The translations under genes were made by a program, and so were the position numbers. From Sphingobacteriaceae bacterium (GTDB lineage Bacteria > Bacteroidota > Bacteroidia > Sphingobacteriales > Sphingobacteriaceae), in the NCBI GenBank assembly GCA_947463785.1, contig CANHRG010000001.1, forward strand, positions 248,001 to 312,000: a stretch of 64,000 nt of DNA, read 5' to 3'. Below, one piece after another: positions 27,813 to 37,200 of the stretch (within the stretch, counting starts at the first letter, position 1; every line of letters starts with the position of its first letter). The notes beneath the pieces were generated by a model. It was not told the DNA's origin and searched no databases. It saw only the letters and a program-made list of their open reading frames with translations.

Positions 27813-30800
27813 ATGCAGCCCATCAATAAGTATAACGAAAATTTCAAACAGGCGCTTCAAACACTCAATGCGAATCAGCTTAAAGCGGTAAGCCAAATTG
27901 AAGGCCCTGTGCTGGTAATTGCCGGTCCGGGAACGGGTAAAACCCAAATTTTGGCGGCACGTATTGGTAAAATTTTGTTAGATACAGATGCCAAACCGCA
28001 CAATATTTTGTGTTTAACCTATACCGATGCCGGTGCAGTGGCCATGCGCAAGCGTTTATTCGAGTTTATTGGTCCGGAGGCCTACCGGGTAAACATCTAT
28101 ACATTTCACGCTTTTTGTAATGATATTATTCAGGAGAACCTGGATTATTTCGGCAAACTGGAACTAGATGCGATTTCTGATCTGGAACGCATCGATCTGT
28201 TTAAAAAGTTAGTAGATGGTTTTGATAAAAATCATCCGCTGAAACGTTTCCGAGGTGAGGTGTATTATGAAATCAAGCGTTTACAAAACCTGTTTTCGGC
28301 TATGAAGCGTGAAGACTGGACGCCGGAATACATCAGTCAGAAGATAGATGCGCACATTCAATTAATTCTAGAGGCAGAGCCCGGTAGTGAATATTACAAA
28401 GACTATCGATACGTCCGCAAAAGTGGGAATAATAATCCGGGAGATTGGAAACCTAAATTTGCTGATTTAAAGGAGAACCATGAAAAGCTACGTGCCGCTG
28501 CCAACGAGTTTCCGCATTACCAAAAATTGATGCGCCAGGCTGGTCGTTACGATTACGACGATATGATACTCTGGGTGCTCAATGCCTTTAAAAACGATCA
28601 GAATTTTCTGCTCAACTATCAAGAGCGTTACCAGTATGTGTTGGTGGACGAATATCAGGATACCAGCGGTTCGCAAAACGAATTAATCAATTTACTGATT
28701 AGCTACTGGGACAGCCCCAATATCTTTGTTGTAGGCGATGACGATCAGTCGATTTTCCGCTTTCAGGGTGCTAATGTGCAGAACATTCAGCAGTACCATT
28801 CTCGCTACGAGAAAGAGCTGTATCAGGTTATGTTAACGGATAACTACCGATCATCTCAACATATTCTAGATACAGCCCGGGTATTGATTGAAAATAATCA
28901 AGAAAGGATCAAATTACCCGGATTGAGTAAGGTTTTAACCGCTCAAAATAACAGCTATGCCGACTCGATTATCCGACCTGAAATACGTGCCTACCAAACA
29001 CCCTTTCATGAATTTGCCGCAATTACCCTCCAAGTAGAATCGCTAATAGCTGAAGGAGTACCGCCGCAGGAAATCGCCGTAATTTACAAGGAACACAAGG
29101 CGGGGCAGGAGCTAGCCCGTTATTTTCAGCGCAAGGGTATTCCGGTGAGTGCCAAAAAGAAAGTGAATATTCTTACTGAACCATTCGGTAAAAAGATCAT
29201 TAACCTGTTGCGTTATATCGCCCTTGAAAATCAATTTCCATACAGCGGCGATGTGCTCCTATTCGAAATCATGCATTATGATTTTTACGAAATCGCCCCA
29301 ATGGATGTTGCCCGCATCAGCGTAGCTGTGAATCACTTTAACTACAACAACGAAGAAAAAACCTCCATACGCCGCCAAATAGCACAGATCGGCAAAGGAG
29401 AATTATCCGGCGAAAGCCAGCAACAAATTAAACGCCTGAGTGAGGATCTGGAATATTGGATTAAAGAGGCATATAACCTCACCCTCCACAATTTGTTTGA
29501 GAAGATGATGGTGAGGGGTGGAATTTTGGCGTATGTGTTGAAATCGGATCAAAAAACCTGGTTGATGCAGGTGCTGACTTCACTCTTTAATTTTTTAAAG
29601 GAAGAAACGCGTAAAAACCCCGATTTGAGTTTACGTGAATTTGTAAATCTGCTCGATCTTTTGGAGGAAAACGAGCTTCCTCTGGAGTTGAACCAATCGG
29701 TGTTTAACGAAACCGGCGTTAATTTCCTCACTTGCCACGGCTCAAAAGGTTTGGAGTTTGACCACGTGTTTTTGATGGGTAGTACCAAAACTATTTGGGA
29801 AGGCAAGCGCAAAAATACAAGCGGCGAATACAAATTGCCCGAGACCATTTTCTCCTCCATGCCTACTTCGAGTGATGAGGAGGAGTTACGACGTTTGTTC
29901 TACGTGGCCCTAACCCGTGCCCGAAGGGCATTGTACATTTCTTTTGCCGAAGAAAGTGAAACCGGGAAACCGTTGGAGTCGACAGTATTTATAGGGGAGA
30001 TATTGGCTGCCACCGAACTGCAGATACAAAAAACGGAGCTTCCAGAATCGAGCTTATTCGACTTCTTTGCCATTCAATTCCAGCAAGAAGAAAACCTGAG
30101 CCCGGGTATGGTAGATGGTCCGTTTATCAATCATTTACTCGAAAAATACACACTCAGCGTAACGCACCTGAACAACTATTTAGAGTGCCCCTTAAAGTTT
30201 TATTTCCAAAACCTTATTCAGGTCCCTTCGGGTAAAAACGAATACATGACCTTCGGTTCGGCGGTACACTGGGCCTTGGATAAGTTGTTTCGAAAATTAG
30301 CCGACAACGGCAATGAATTCCATAGTCAGGAGCAGTTTTTAGCCGATTTTAACTGGTACATGAACCGTAATCGCGAAGCATTTACCGATGAGCAGTTTAA
30401 GCGCCGGATGGAATACGGAGAAAAAATCTTACCAGACTATTACCAGCGCTACGTGAATGAATGGGTGAAAAACAGCCTTACCGAATACAAGATCAAAAAC
30501 GTGGAGGTTGACGGTATACCTGTAAAAGGAGACTTAGATAAAATTGAACTGAACGGCAACCGGGTAACCATTGTGGATTACAAGACCGGTAATTATGAAA
30601 AAGCCAAGGATAAACTCAAAGCACCATCAGACAAAATACCATTAGGGGGTGATTATTGGCGCCAAGCGGTGTTTTACCATTTGCTTGTTAAAGCCGATGA
30701 GCGCCACAATTGGGAAGTTGAAAGCGTTGAATTCGACTTTTTAGAACCAGTTAAGGACACCTATATTAAACAAAAAGTTGTGATTGTGCCCGAACACTTA

Positions 30801-30965
30801 CAAGTGGTGAGAGGGCAAATTGCCGAGGTTTATGCCAATATCAAACAACATCGTTTTACCGGCTGTGGCAAAGAAGATTGCAACTGGTGTACATTTGTGC
30901 GCAGTAATTTTCGAGAACCTTCCGATATTTTAAACCAGCCCTCGGCCGAAGAAAATGAAGAATAA
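27813..30965 (+). CDS. UvrD/Rep-type helicase fused to a PD-(D/E)XK nuclease with Cys cluster
   Basis: 1050 residues. Helicase motifs: Walker A GPGTGKTQ (38-45), LCLTYTDAGAVAMRKRL, DEYQDTSGSQNELI near 275, GDDDQSIFRFQGA, and CHGSKGLEFDHVFLMG. C-terminal nuclease domain: GDLDKIEL (about 906) and VDYKTGNY (about 920). A cysteine in LECPLKFY (about 791) plus CGKEDCNWC (about 1016-1024) gives the four-Cys pattern of AddB/Cas4-type Fe-S nucleases. This predicts single-protein DNA-end processing for recombinational repair. No addA/addB partner lies beside it. Confidence 0.88.
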   Translation: MQPINKYNENFKQALQTLNANQLKAVSQIEGPVLVIAGPGTGKTQILAARIGKILLDTDAKPHNILCLTYTDAGAVAMRKRLFEFIGPEAYRVNIYTFHAFCNDIIQENLDYFGKLELDAISDLERIDLFKKLVDGFDKNHPLKRFRGEVYYEIKRLQNLFSAMKREDWTPEYISQKIDAHIQLILEAEPGSEYYKDYRYVRKSGNNNPGDWKPKFADLKENHEKLRAAANEFPHYQKLMRQAGRYDYDDMILWVLNAFKNDQNFLLNYQERYQYVLVDEYQDTSGSQNELINLLISYWDSPNIFVVGDDDQSIFRFQGANVQNIQQYHSRYEKELYQVMLTDNYRSSQHILDTARVLIENNQERIKLPGLSKVLTAQNNSYADSIIRPEIRAYQTPFHEFAAITLQVESLIAEGVPPQEIAVIYKEHKAGQELARYFQRKGIPVSAKKKVNILTEPFGKKIINLLRYIALENQFPYSGDVLLFEIMHYDFYEIAPMDVARISVAVNHFNYNNEEKTSIRRQIAQIGKGELSGESQQQIKRLSEDLEYWIKEAYNLTLHNLFEKMMVRGGILAYVLKSDQKTWLMQVLTSLFNFLKEETRKNPDLSLREFVNLLDLLEENELPLELNQSVFNETGVNFLTCHGSKGLEFDHVFLMGSTKTIWEGKRKNTSGEYKLPETIFSSMPTSSDEEELRRLFYVALTRARRALYISFAEESETGKPLESTVFIGEILAATELQIQKTELPESSLFDFFAIQFQQEENLSPGMVDGPFINHLLEKYTLSVTHLNNYLECPLKFYFQNLIQVPSGKNEYMTFGSAVHWALDKLFRKLADNGNEFHSQEQFLADFNWYMNRNREAFTDEQFKRRMEYGEKILPDYYQRYVNEWVKNSLTEYKIKNVEVDGIPVKGDLDKIELNGNRVTIVDYKTGNYEKAKDKLKAPSDKIPLGGDYWRQAVFYHLLVKADERHNWEVESVEFDFLEPVKDTYIKQKVVIVPEHLQVVRGQIAEVYANIKQHRFTGCGKEDCNWCTFVRSNFREPSDILNQPSAEENEE

Positions 30966-30997
30966 AAAGCTGACATCCAGATTTCAAACAATACAAT

Positions 30998-31005
30998 TAT
31001 ATTTG
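30998..31005 (+). promoter_or_regulatory. Probable -7 element of pdhB
   Basis: TATATTTG matches TAnnTTTG, 28 nt before the pdhB start codon. No clear -33 element. Confidence 0.45.
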
Positions 31006-31033
31006 CCTTCCTAATATTGAATTTGATAGCAAC

Positions 31034-32020
31034 ATGAGAGAATTACAATTCAGAGAAGCACTCCGCGAAGCGATGAGTGAGGAAATGAGAAAAGATGAAA
31101 AAATCTTTTTAATGGGTGAGGAAGTAGCGGAATACAATGGAGCTTATAAAGTAAGCCAAGGTATGCTGGACGAGTTTGGAGCAAAGCGAGTGATTGATAC
31201 GCCTATTGCCGAACTTGGTTTTGCAGGTATTGCCGTTGGTGCAGCCATGAATGGTTTAAAGCCAATTGTGGAGTTCATGACGTTTAACTTTTCTTTGGTT
31301 GCTATCGACCAAGTGATCAACTCTGCAGCTAAAATGCTTTCCATGAGTGGTGGTCAAATTCCAATTCCAATGGTTTTTCGTGGTCCTACCGGTAATGCCG
31401 GTCAGTTGGCTGCACAGCACTCTCAAAACTTTGAGAACTGGTATGCAAATTGCCCAGGTTTAAAAGTAGTAGTACCTGCAGATCCGGCAGAAGCTAAAGG
31501 ATTGTTGAAATCGGCCATCATTGATCCAGACCCGGTTATTTTTATGGAGTCTGAAGTGATGTATGGAGATAAGGGCATGGTTCCGGAAGAAGAATATTAT
31601 TTGCCAATTGGTAAAGCTCGAATAGTAAAAGAAGGTAGCGATGTAACCATCGTTACTTTTGGTAAGATGTTGAGCCGCGTGGTAATGCCTGCAGTAGAAG
31701 AATTGACCAAAGAGGGTATTAATGCAGAGGTAATTGATTTACGCACTGTTCGTCCAATCGATTATGCCACTGTAATTAATTCTATCAAGAAAACAAACCG
31801 CATGGTGTTTGTAGAAGAGGCCTGGCCACTGGCTTCAATTTCTACCGAAGTAAGTTTCCGTGTACAGCGTGAAGCCTTTGATTATTTAGATGCGCCAATT
31901 ATCCGTATCACCTCTGCCGACGTACCGTTGCCTTATGCACCAACCTTGATTGCTGAGGCTTTGCCAAATGCGGAACGTGTAATCAAAGCAGTAAAAGAAG
32001 TTTTGTACGTTACCAAATAA
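31034..32020 (+). CDS. pdhB: Pyruvate dehydrogenase E1 component, beta subunit
   Basis: 328 residues. With the alpha subunit it decarboxylates pyruvate using thiamine diphosphate and passes acetyl groups to E2. Recognised by REALREAMSEEM, MGEEVAEYNGAYKVS, DTPIAELGFAGIAVGAAM, FRGPTGNAGQLAAQHSQ and VEEAWPLASISTEV. pdhA and E2 are not adjacent; in Bacteroidota the subunits are often scattered. The transcript ends in a strong terminator. Confidence 0.95.
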   Translation: MRELQFREALREAMSEEMRKDEKIFLMGEEVAEYNGAYKVSQGMLDEFGAKRVIDTPIAELGFAGIAVGAAMNGLKPIVEFMTFNFSLVAIDQVINSAAKMLSMSGGQIPIPMVFRGPTGNAGQLAAQHSQNFENWYANCPGLKVVVPADPAEAKGLLKSAIIDPDPVIFMESEVMYGDKGMVPEEEYYLPIGKARIVKEGSDVTIVTFGKMLSRVVMPAVEELTKEGINAEVIDLRTVRPIDYATVINSIKKTNRMVFVEEAWPLASISTEVSFRVQREAFDYLDAPIIRITSADVPLPYAPTLIAEALPNAERVIKAVKEVLYVTK

Positions 32021-32042
32021 GGGTTTATACTAACCAAGTAAT

Positions 32043-32075
32043 AAAACCGCTCCAGATTTCTGAAGCGGTTTTTTT
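32043..32075. terminator. Bidirectional terminator between pdhB and the Lrp gene
   Basis: AAAACCGCT and AGCGGTTTT arms, 12-nt loop, T-run after the stem; between two converging genes. Confidence 0.88.
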
Positions 32076-32076
32076 G

Positions 32077-32556
32077 TTAGTAGCTTAATTGGATTTGCCT
32101 ACGTATGCTTTCCTCCAAAGAAATGAAGGTTTCGGTACGCTGAATTCCGGGTACGGCTTGAATGCCGTCATTCAGTACTTTACGTAAATGATTGGTATCG
32201 CGGCAAACAATTTTGGCAAACATGCTATAAGCCCCTGTGCAGTAATGCAACTCTACAATTTCTTTCACTTGTTTTAAGCGTTCAACCGCATCGTTGTACT
32301 GGGATCCTTTTTGTAGGAAAATGCCCAAGAAGGCGCAAATGTCGTAGCCAATTTTTTGAGCGTTAATATTGAGTTGTGAACCCTGAATAATTCCCAGTTC
32401 TTGCATCTTTTTCATTCTGACATGCACCGTTCCCCCTGAAACAATCAATTTTTTGGCGATTTCGGTATACGGCATGGTGGCATCTGTCATTAACAAGGAT
32501 AAAATATCCTTGTCCAGATTATCAATTTCTAAATTTTGAGTCTTTTTTTCCGACAT
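32077..32556 (-). CDS. Lrp/AsnC family transcriptional regulator
   Basis: 159 residues. Helix-turn-helix near the N-terminus (LDKDILSLLMTDATMPYTEIAKKL, then IVSGGTVHVRMKKM), followed by the ligand-binding RAM domain (CAFLGIFLQKG, HYCTGAYSMFAKIVCRD, ETFISLEESI). Such proteins bind amino acids and regulate metabolism genes; the effector is unknown. The upstream gap contains an A/T-rich palindrome (32580-32603) and the promoter of a divergent small RNA, so it could control itself, the RNA, or both. Confidence 0.9.
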   Translation of the reverse strand: MSEKKTQNLEIDNLDKDILSLLMTDATMPYTEIAKKLIVSGGTVHVRMKKMQELGIIQGSQLNINAQKIGYDICAFLGIFLQKGSQYNDAVERLKQVKEIVELHYCTGAYSMFAKIVCRDTNHLRKVLNDGIQAVPGIQRTETFISLEESIRRQIQLSY

Positions 32557-32579
32557 TTTTTAATTAGTTATCATCAAAT

Positions 32580-32603
32580 ATGATAAATATTTACAAATAT
32601 CAT
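32580..32603. promoter_or_regulatory. Palindrome upstream of the Lrp gene (candidate operator)
   Basis: Nested inverted repeat: ATGATA/TATCAT outside, ATATTT/AAATAT inside. It lies 24 nt before the Lrp start and 28 nt upstream of the small-RNA -33 element, a natural place for auto-regulation. Confidence 0.4.
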
Positions 32604-32630
32604 AAAAATATAGATTTAATATTATAATTA

Positions 32631-32661
32631 TTGCAATAAAAATGCGCTTATAGTATCTTTG
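32631..32661 (+). promoter_or_regulatory. Promoter of the tRNA-like small RNA
   Basis: TTG (32631-32633), 20 nt, TATCTTTG (32654-32661): a full consensus Bacteroidota promoter with no protein gene downstream on this strand for over 4 kb. Predicted start near 32666. Confidence 0.75.
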
Positions 32662-32665
32662 TAGC

Positions 32666-32826
32666 AGAAATTTATACAGATTTCTACATGTGGCAAGCTT
32701 AAACAAAGTAGGTAAGCGTTACACAACGCCGGGGTTCGATTCCTCATCCACAGCAACCTTATTCTATTAGGTTTATAATTGGTTAGTTTATAAAAGCTCC
32801 TGACGCCCGTCTAGGGGCTTTTTTCA
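32666..32826 (+). ncRNA. Small RNA with tRNA-like acceptor, D and T arms but a reduced anticodon region
   Basis: A complete unit of about 160 nt between a consensus promoter and a terminator. It opens with hairpin AGAAAT/ATTTCT (32666-32685). From 32688 the geometry follows a tRNA: acceptor strand with TGTGG (32689-32693) pairing to CCACA (32748-32752), two linker bases, D stem GCTT/AAGC (32697-32700, 32714-32717) enclosing GTAGGT, and T arm GGGG-TTCGATT-CCTC (32731-32745) abutting the acceptor. Only 13 nt lie between D and T stems (a tRNA needs about 22), forming GCGTT-ACAC-AACGC instead of an anticodon arm. Hairpin AACCT/AGGTT follows. It could be a novel RNA or a decayed tRNA. Confidence 0.55.
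32792..32826 (+). terminator. Terminator of the tRNA-like RNA
   Basis: AAAAGCTCC and GGGGCTTTT pair (one G-T) around an 13-nt loop, followed by T residues. It has no coding gene to terminate on the plus strand. Confidence 0.8.
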
Positions 32827-32845
32827 TTTTTAGATTAGAGGCATA

Positions 32846-32876
32846 AAAAAAGCCACCCTGAATGGGGTGGCTTTTT
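32846..32876. terminator. Terminator after the amidohydrolase pair
   Basis: AAAAAGCCACCC and GGGTGGCTTTTT arms around a 6-nt loop; 17 nt past the stop codon of the leftward gene. Confidence 0.9.
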
Positions 32877-32892
32877 CAATTGGTGTGTATGT

Positions 32893-34215
32893 TTATTGTA
32901 AACCGTATTTTTCGCTGTAGCGTCTATACAGTTGCTTGTGCAAGTTATCGAGGTTGATGTTTTTACCCTTGATAAATGCAGCTTCTACTTTGTTACCCAG
33001 CATATCTAGCGCATCGCCAGCCGAGATAAATAGGTTGGCATCTTTACCCAGCTCTAAACTTCCGGTGGTTTGATCTATACCCAGAATTTTGGCATTGTTT
33101 AAACTGATCAAAGAAACGGCTTGTTCTTTACCCAATCCATAAGTCGCAGCGGTTCCAGCCTCAAAAGGCAGGTTGCGTTGACGCCAGTAGCCTACACCGG
33201 TTAGTCCTACCAATATGCCTTTATCTTGCAATATTTTGGGCATTTTGTAAGGCAAATACACATCGTCTTCAACTTTATTAGGTAAGGTTTGTGTTTCTAC
33301 CAGGATTACAGGTACTTGATTTTCGCGAAGAAGTTCACTCACTAAATAGGCCTCTTCTCCACCAACAATTACCGCTTTGATGCTGAATTTTTTGGCAAAG
33401 TTTACAGCCTGCACAATTCCTCGGTTATCGTTTACATTCACAAATAATTTTTTGCTTCCGTTAAACAAACCTTTCATTGCTTCGAAACGAGCATTAACTT
33501 CGGCAGGTTTTGGCAATTGCGCATAGGCCTGAGCTTCGGTAAAGTATTTTTCCAGATCAGCCAAGGCTTTTTGATTGGCTTCTTTTTGATCAACGGCAGG
33601 TGCAGCAGCAAAGCCACCGAATCCTCCGAAACCACCAAAACTTCTAATTACCGGCCAGTTGATGTGGATAGCTACATCTTTTTTGTAGGCGGCATCTTCC
33701 CAATTCCATCCATCCAGCATCATTACAGATGATTGCCCGGTAACTAAACCACCTTGTGGGGTAGGCTGAGTTAACAGAATACCGTTTGAACGAACAGTAG
33801 GAATTACTTTAGAATCTGTATTGTACGCAATCAGTGAACGCACATGTGGATTCACTTCGCCCACTTCGGTAGCATCGTCGGTACTTTTTGCGCCACTGGC
33901 AATCTCTGTCAGACCGATGGTGTTTACTGGAGCAATAAATCCAGGATACACATGTTTACCTGTGGCATCAATAAGCTGAGCTTGTGCATTAGCCGGGGCT
34001 GAACCTTCGCCAATGGCGGTAATTTTTCCTGCACTGAAAGCCACATAGCCTTTATTAATTACTTGGCCGTTTCCAACGTGGATGGTAGCTCCGCTAATAA
34101 TAACCGCTTGGGCTTGTGCCTTTGCCGGTAGAATAGTAGCCTGACCGAAGGCCAAGGTAGTGCCCAGCATCAAGCCGGTAACACTTACGATATATTTTTT
34201 CATATTCATATCCAT
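32893..34215 (-). CDS. Exported amidohydrolase-family protein lacking metal ligands (probable pseudoenzyme)
   Basis: About 440 residues with a signal peptide (MKKYIVSVTGLMLGTTLAFGQ); three in-frame ATGs at 34215, 34209 and 34203 make the start ambiguous, 34203 giving the cleanest signal. The beta-sandwich parts (AQAVIISGATIHVGNGQVI; ELGKDANLFIS) are amidohydrolase-like. The barrel lacks catalytic features: the HxH after strand 1 is replaced in YPGFIAPVNTIGL, and the usual metal-binding Asp near strand 8 is missing. It follows the 1006-residue relative by 5 nt, so the two proteins probably work together in the periplasm or outer membrane. Confidence 0.8.
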   Translation of the reverse strand: MDMNMKKYIVSVTGLMLGTTLAFGQATILPAKAQAQAVIISGATIHVGNGQVINKGYVAFSAGKITAIGEGSAPANAQAQLIDATGKHVYPGFIAPVNTIGLTEIASGAKSTDDATEVGEVNPHVRSLIAYNTDSKVIPTVRSNGILLTQPTPQGGLVTGQSSVMMLDGWNWEDAAYKKDVAIHINWPVIRSFGGFGGFGGFAAAPAVDQKEANQKALADLEKYFTEAQAYAQLPKPAEVNARFEAMKGLFNGSKKLFVNVNDNRGIVQAVNFAKKFSIKAVIVGGEEAYLVSELLRENQVPVILVETQTLPNKVEDDVYLPYKMPKILQDKGILVGLTGVGYWRQRNLPFEAGTAATYGLGKEQAVSLISLNNAKILGIDQTTGSLELGKDANLFISAGDALDMLGNKVEAAFIKGKNINLDNLHKQLYRRYSEKYGLQ

Positions 34216-34220
34216 TTGAA

Positions 34221-37200
34221 TTATTGGTAACGATTTGCTGTAACGAACTGATCTTCTTCTAATGTTTCACATTCGTACAGGCGTTGACGTTGCATCATAG
34301 GGCGTTGGGTAGCAGATCCGCCGGTTTTGGTCTCGATCATTTTTTGTATTAAACGACCTTCTTCTGCTTTCAAGGCTTTTTGTTTGGCCGCATCTTGCTC
34401 CAAGTCCCAATAGGCGATACCGTCTACAAAAGTTTTCTCAGCTTTTGCATAGATTGATAAAGGGTTAGCAGACCACAATACCAAGTCGGCATCTTTACCC
34501 GCTTTAATACTACCTACACGGTTATCGATGTGTAACATTTTAGCCGGATTTAAGGTTACGAGCTTCAAGGCATCTTCTTCGCTCATGCCACCGTAAGTAA
34601 TGGCTTTAGCCGCTTCCTGGTTCAAACGACGAGCCATTTCTGCATCATCCGAATTGAATCCGGTTAATACGCCAACCTGGTGCATTAATTTTCCATTGTA
34701 TGGGATCGCTTCAGATACTTCGTTTTTATACGACCACCAATCAGAGAAGGTAGAGCCCGCAATACCTCTTTTCGCCATTCCATCAGCTACTTTATAACCC
34801 TCCAAAATGTGGGTGAACGTGTTGATCTTGAAGCCCATTGAATCGGCTACGTGCATCAACATGTTAATTTCTGATTGCACATACGAGTGGCAGGTAATGA
34901 ACCGCTTGTTGTTCATGATCTCTACCAAGGCATCCAGTTCCAAATCACGGCGAACATTGTTTCCTTTTACAGAGCGTGCTGCCTGATATTCTTTGGCACG
35001 GGTAAAGGCGTCTACAAATACTTGTTCAACACCCATACGGCTTTGAGGGAAACGGGTATTTCCCGGGATAGGGAAATTACTTTGTTTCACGTTTTCTCCT
35101 AAGGCAAACTTGATGAAACCATCGCTGCCTTCGAATTTCATTTCTTCTGGTGTTTTACCCCAACGAAGTTTAATTACTTGGGTTTGACCACCAATTGAAT
35201 TGGCCGAACCGTGTAAAATATGTGAGGTAGTTACTCCACCAGCCAATTGACGGTAAATATTGATGTCTTCTGAGTTAACGATATCGGCAATACGAACTTC
35301 AGAAGTTACCGATTGTGCACCTTCATTGATACCACCCGAAGCGGCAATGTGTGAGTGCTCATCAATGATACCCGGACTAAGGTGTTTGCCGGTTGCATCA
35401 ATTACTTTCGCAGTTGGAGCAGTTAGGTTTTTGCCTACTGCTTTAATTTTTCCGTTTTCAATCCAAACGTCAGTATTCTCTAATCGACCTTCTTTTTCAT
35501 TGGTCCAAACTGTTGCGTTTTTAAAGAGTACGCTTTCTGCTTTTGGAGCTTCTGTGTACCCAAAGGCCAAGAACGGATAAGTTACAGCACCAAAATTTTG
35601 AGCTGGTTTTGCCGCTTCTTTTCTAGCTTCTGGCTCTTTAAATGCCTCTTTAAACGTTGCAGTCCACTGACCAGCAGTGCCATCTGGTTGAATAATTTCA
35701 CCTTTAAATGTTGTGGGCGATACGTTGGCAATGTAGCCACTTAAACGATTTGTACCCGGAGTTTTTCCTTTATAATCAAAGGTTAAGCTCATTAAATCGC
35801 CATTGCGGCTAAAATTAGCCTTGGCTTTTACACTATCTGGTAAATGCTCCAGATTTGCATCGTAAGCACCGGCGCTACCACCAATCTTCAGGTTGAAATC
35901 ACCCAAGCCATCTACTTTCATGGTGTAAGTGCCACGTAGGTCGTTGACATTCATTTTAGCAACTACATACTGGCGACCTTCTACCCAGTTCTCGTAAATC
36001 ACATTGTCTTTTTTGAACAAGTTGTCTGAACTAATGATGAAGTTGGCCAGTTTACCAGCAGCAAGGCTACCTACCTGGTTGCTTACTCCCAACATTTCTG
36101 CAGGAATGGTGGTTAATGATTTTAAGGCTTGTTTTTCAGAAAGGCCACGTTCAATGGCTGTTCTCAAATTGGTCCAGAAATCGCGTGAAGCTTCTAAACC
36201 TGTAGCTGTAATCGCAAAGCGGATACCGGCTTTTTCTAAGGCTGCCGGATTACCTGGAGCCAATTCCCAATCTTTCAATTGAGTTAAACTCACATTGCGG
36301 GCATCGTTAGGATCTTCTACATCAAAAGCTTTAGGGAAGGTTAATGGTACAATTAAACTACCACCAGTAGCTTTTACGGCATCAATACGTTGGTATTCTT
36401 TACCATCGGTTTTGAAAATGTATTGTTTTCCAAACTCATCACCAATTTTGTCGGCTCTCAACACACTCAAGGCATCCGAAACTTCAAAAATTTGAGGTAA
36501 ACCTTGTGTTTGGTTAAACAGGTCGAGCGAGATATTGTACTCTGATTTTTGGTTTTTATACCAGTTTGCATCGTAGTATGCCTGACGCAATAAGGCGATT
36601 GATCCCATCAGTGAAGAAGGATAATTGTTATTTGAGCTTCCTTTATTAAATGAATAATGAGCTGCAGCCTGATCTTTCAGAATTACCTCATGCTCATTTT
36701 CGTCAGCCAGGGTAACTACTAACGAAGTACCGCGGGCAATACCATCTCTGCTGATGGACTGAACCGTACCAAATCCGTTCTTTTTATAGTCTTCGGCACG
36801 TTTAGCATCAACTGCAAAAACATTTTTTGCACTTGTTTCTGGTCTAATAGCCTCATTCCAATAGTAGGCTCCAGGTTTTGTTGTGGTAAAAACCTGGCGG
36901 GCTTGCAATTGCTGACGATTGGCACCACCTCCAGCGGTAGCCGCAGCAATTCCATACGAGCTAAAGGCATCAACCAAGGATGGATAAATGTATTTTCCTT
37001 TCAGATCTACGGTTATGTAGCCTTTCGGAATTGCAATACCCTGACCAACGGCCTCAATAACCCGGTCTTTTACCAATAATGTACCATTACTAATGGTCTG
37101 ATCAGCATTTACAACAATAGTTGCATTGGTAAATGCATACAAACCTGGCCGTTTATCCCAAGAGCCATTCACCGGAAAAGTTTCCTGTGCCATACCTCGG

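Noticed and set aside
32688-32755. Ordinary tRNA gene or tmRNA
   Set aside because: Acceptor, D and T arms fit, but only 13 nt remain for the anticodon arm and variable loop, so it cannot be a normal tRNA. tmRNA hallmarks (conserved GGGGCTGA-type 5' end, tag frame) are absent.
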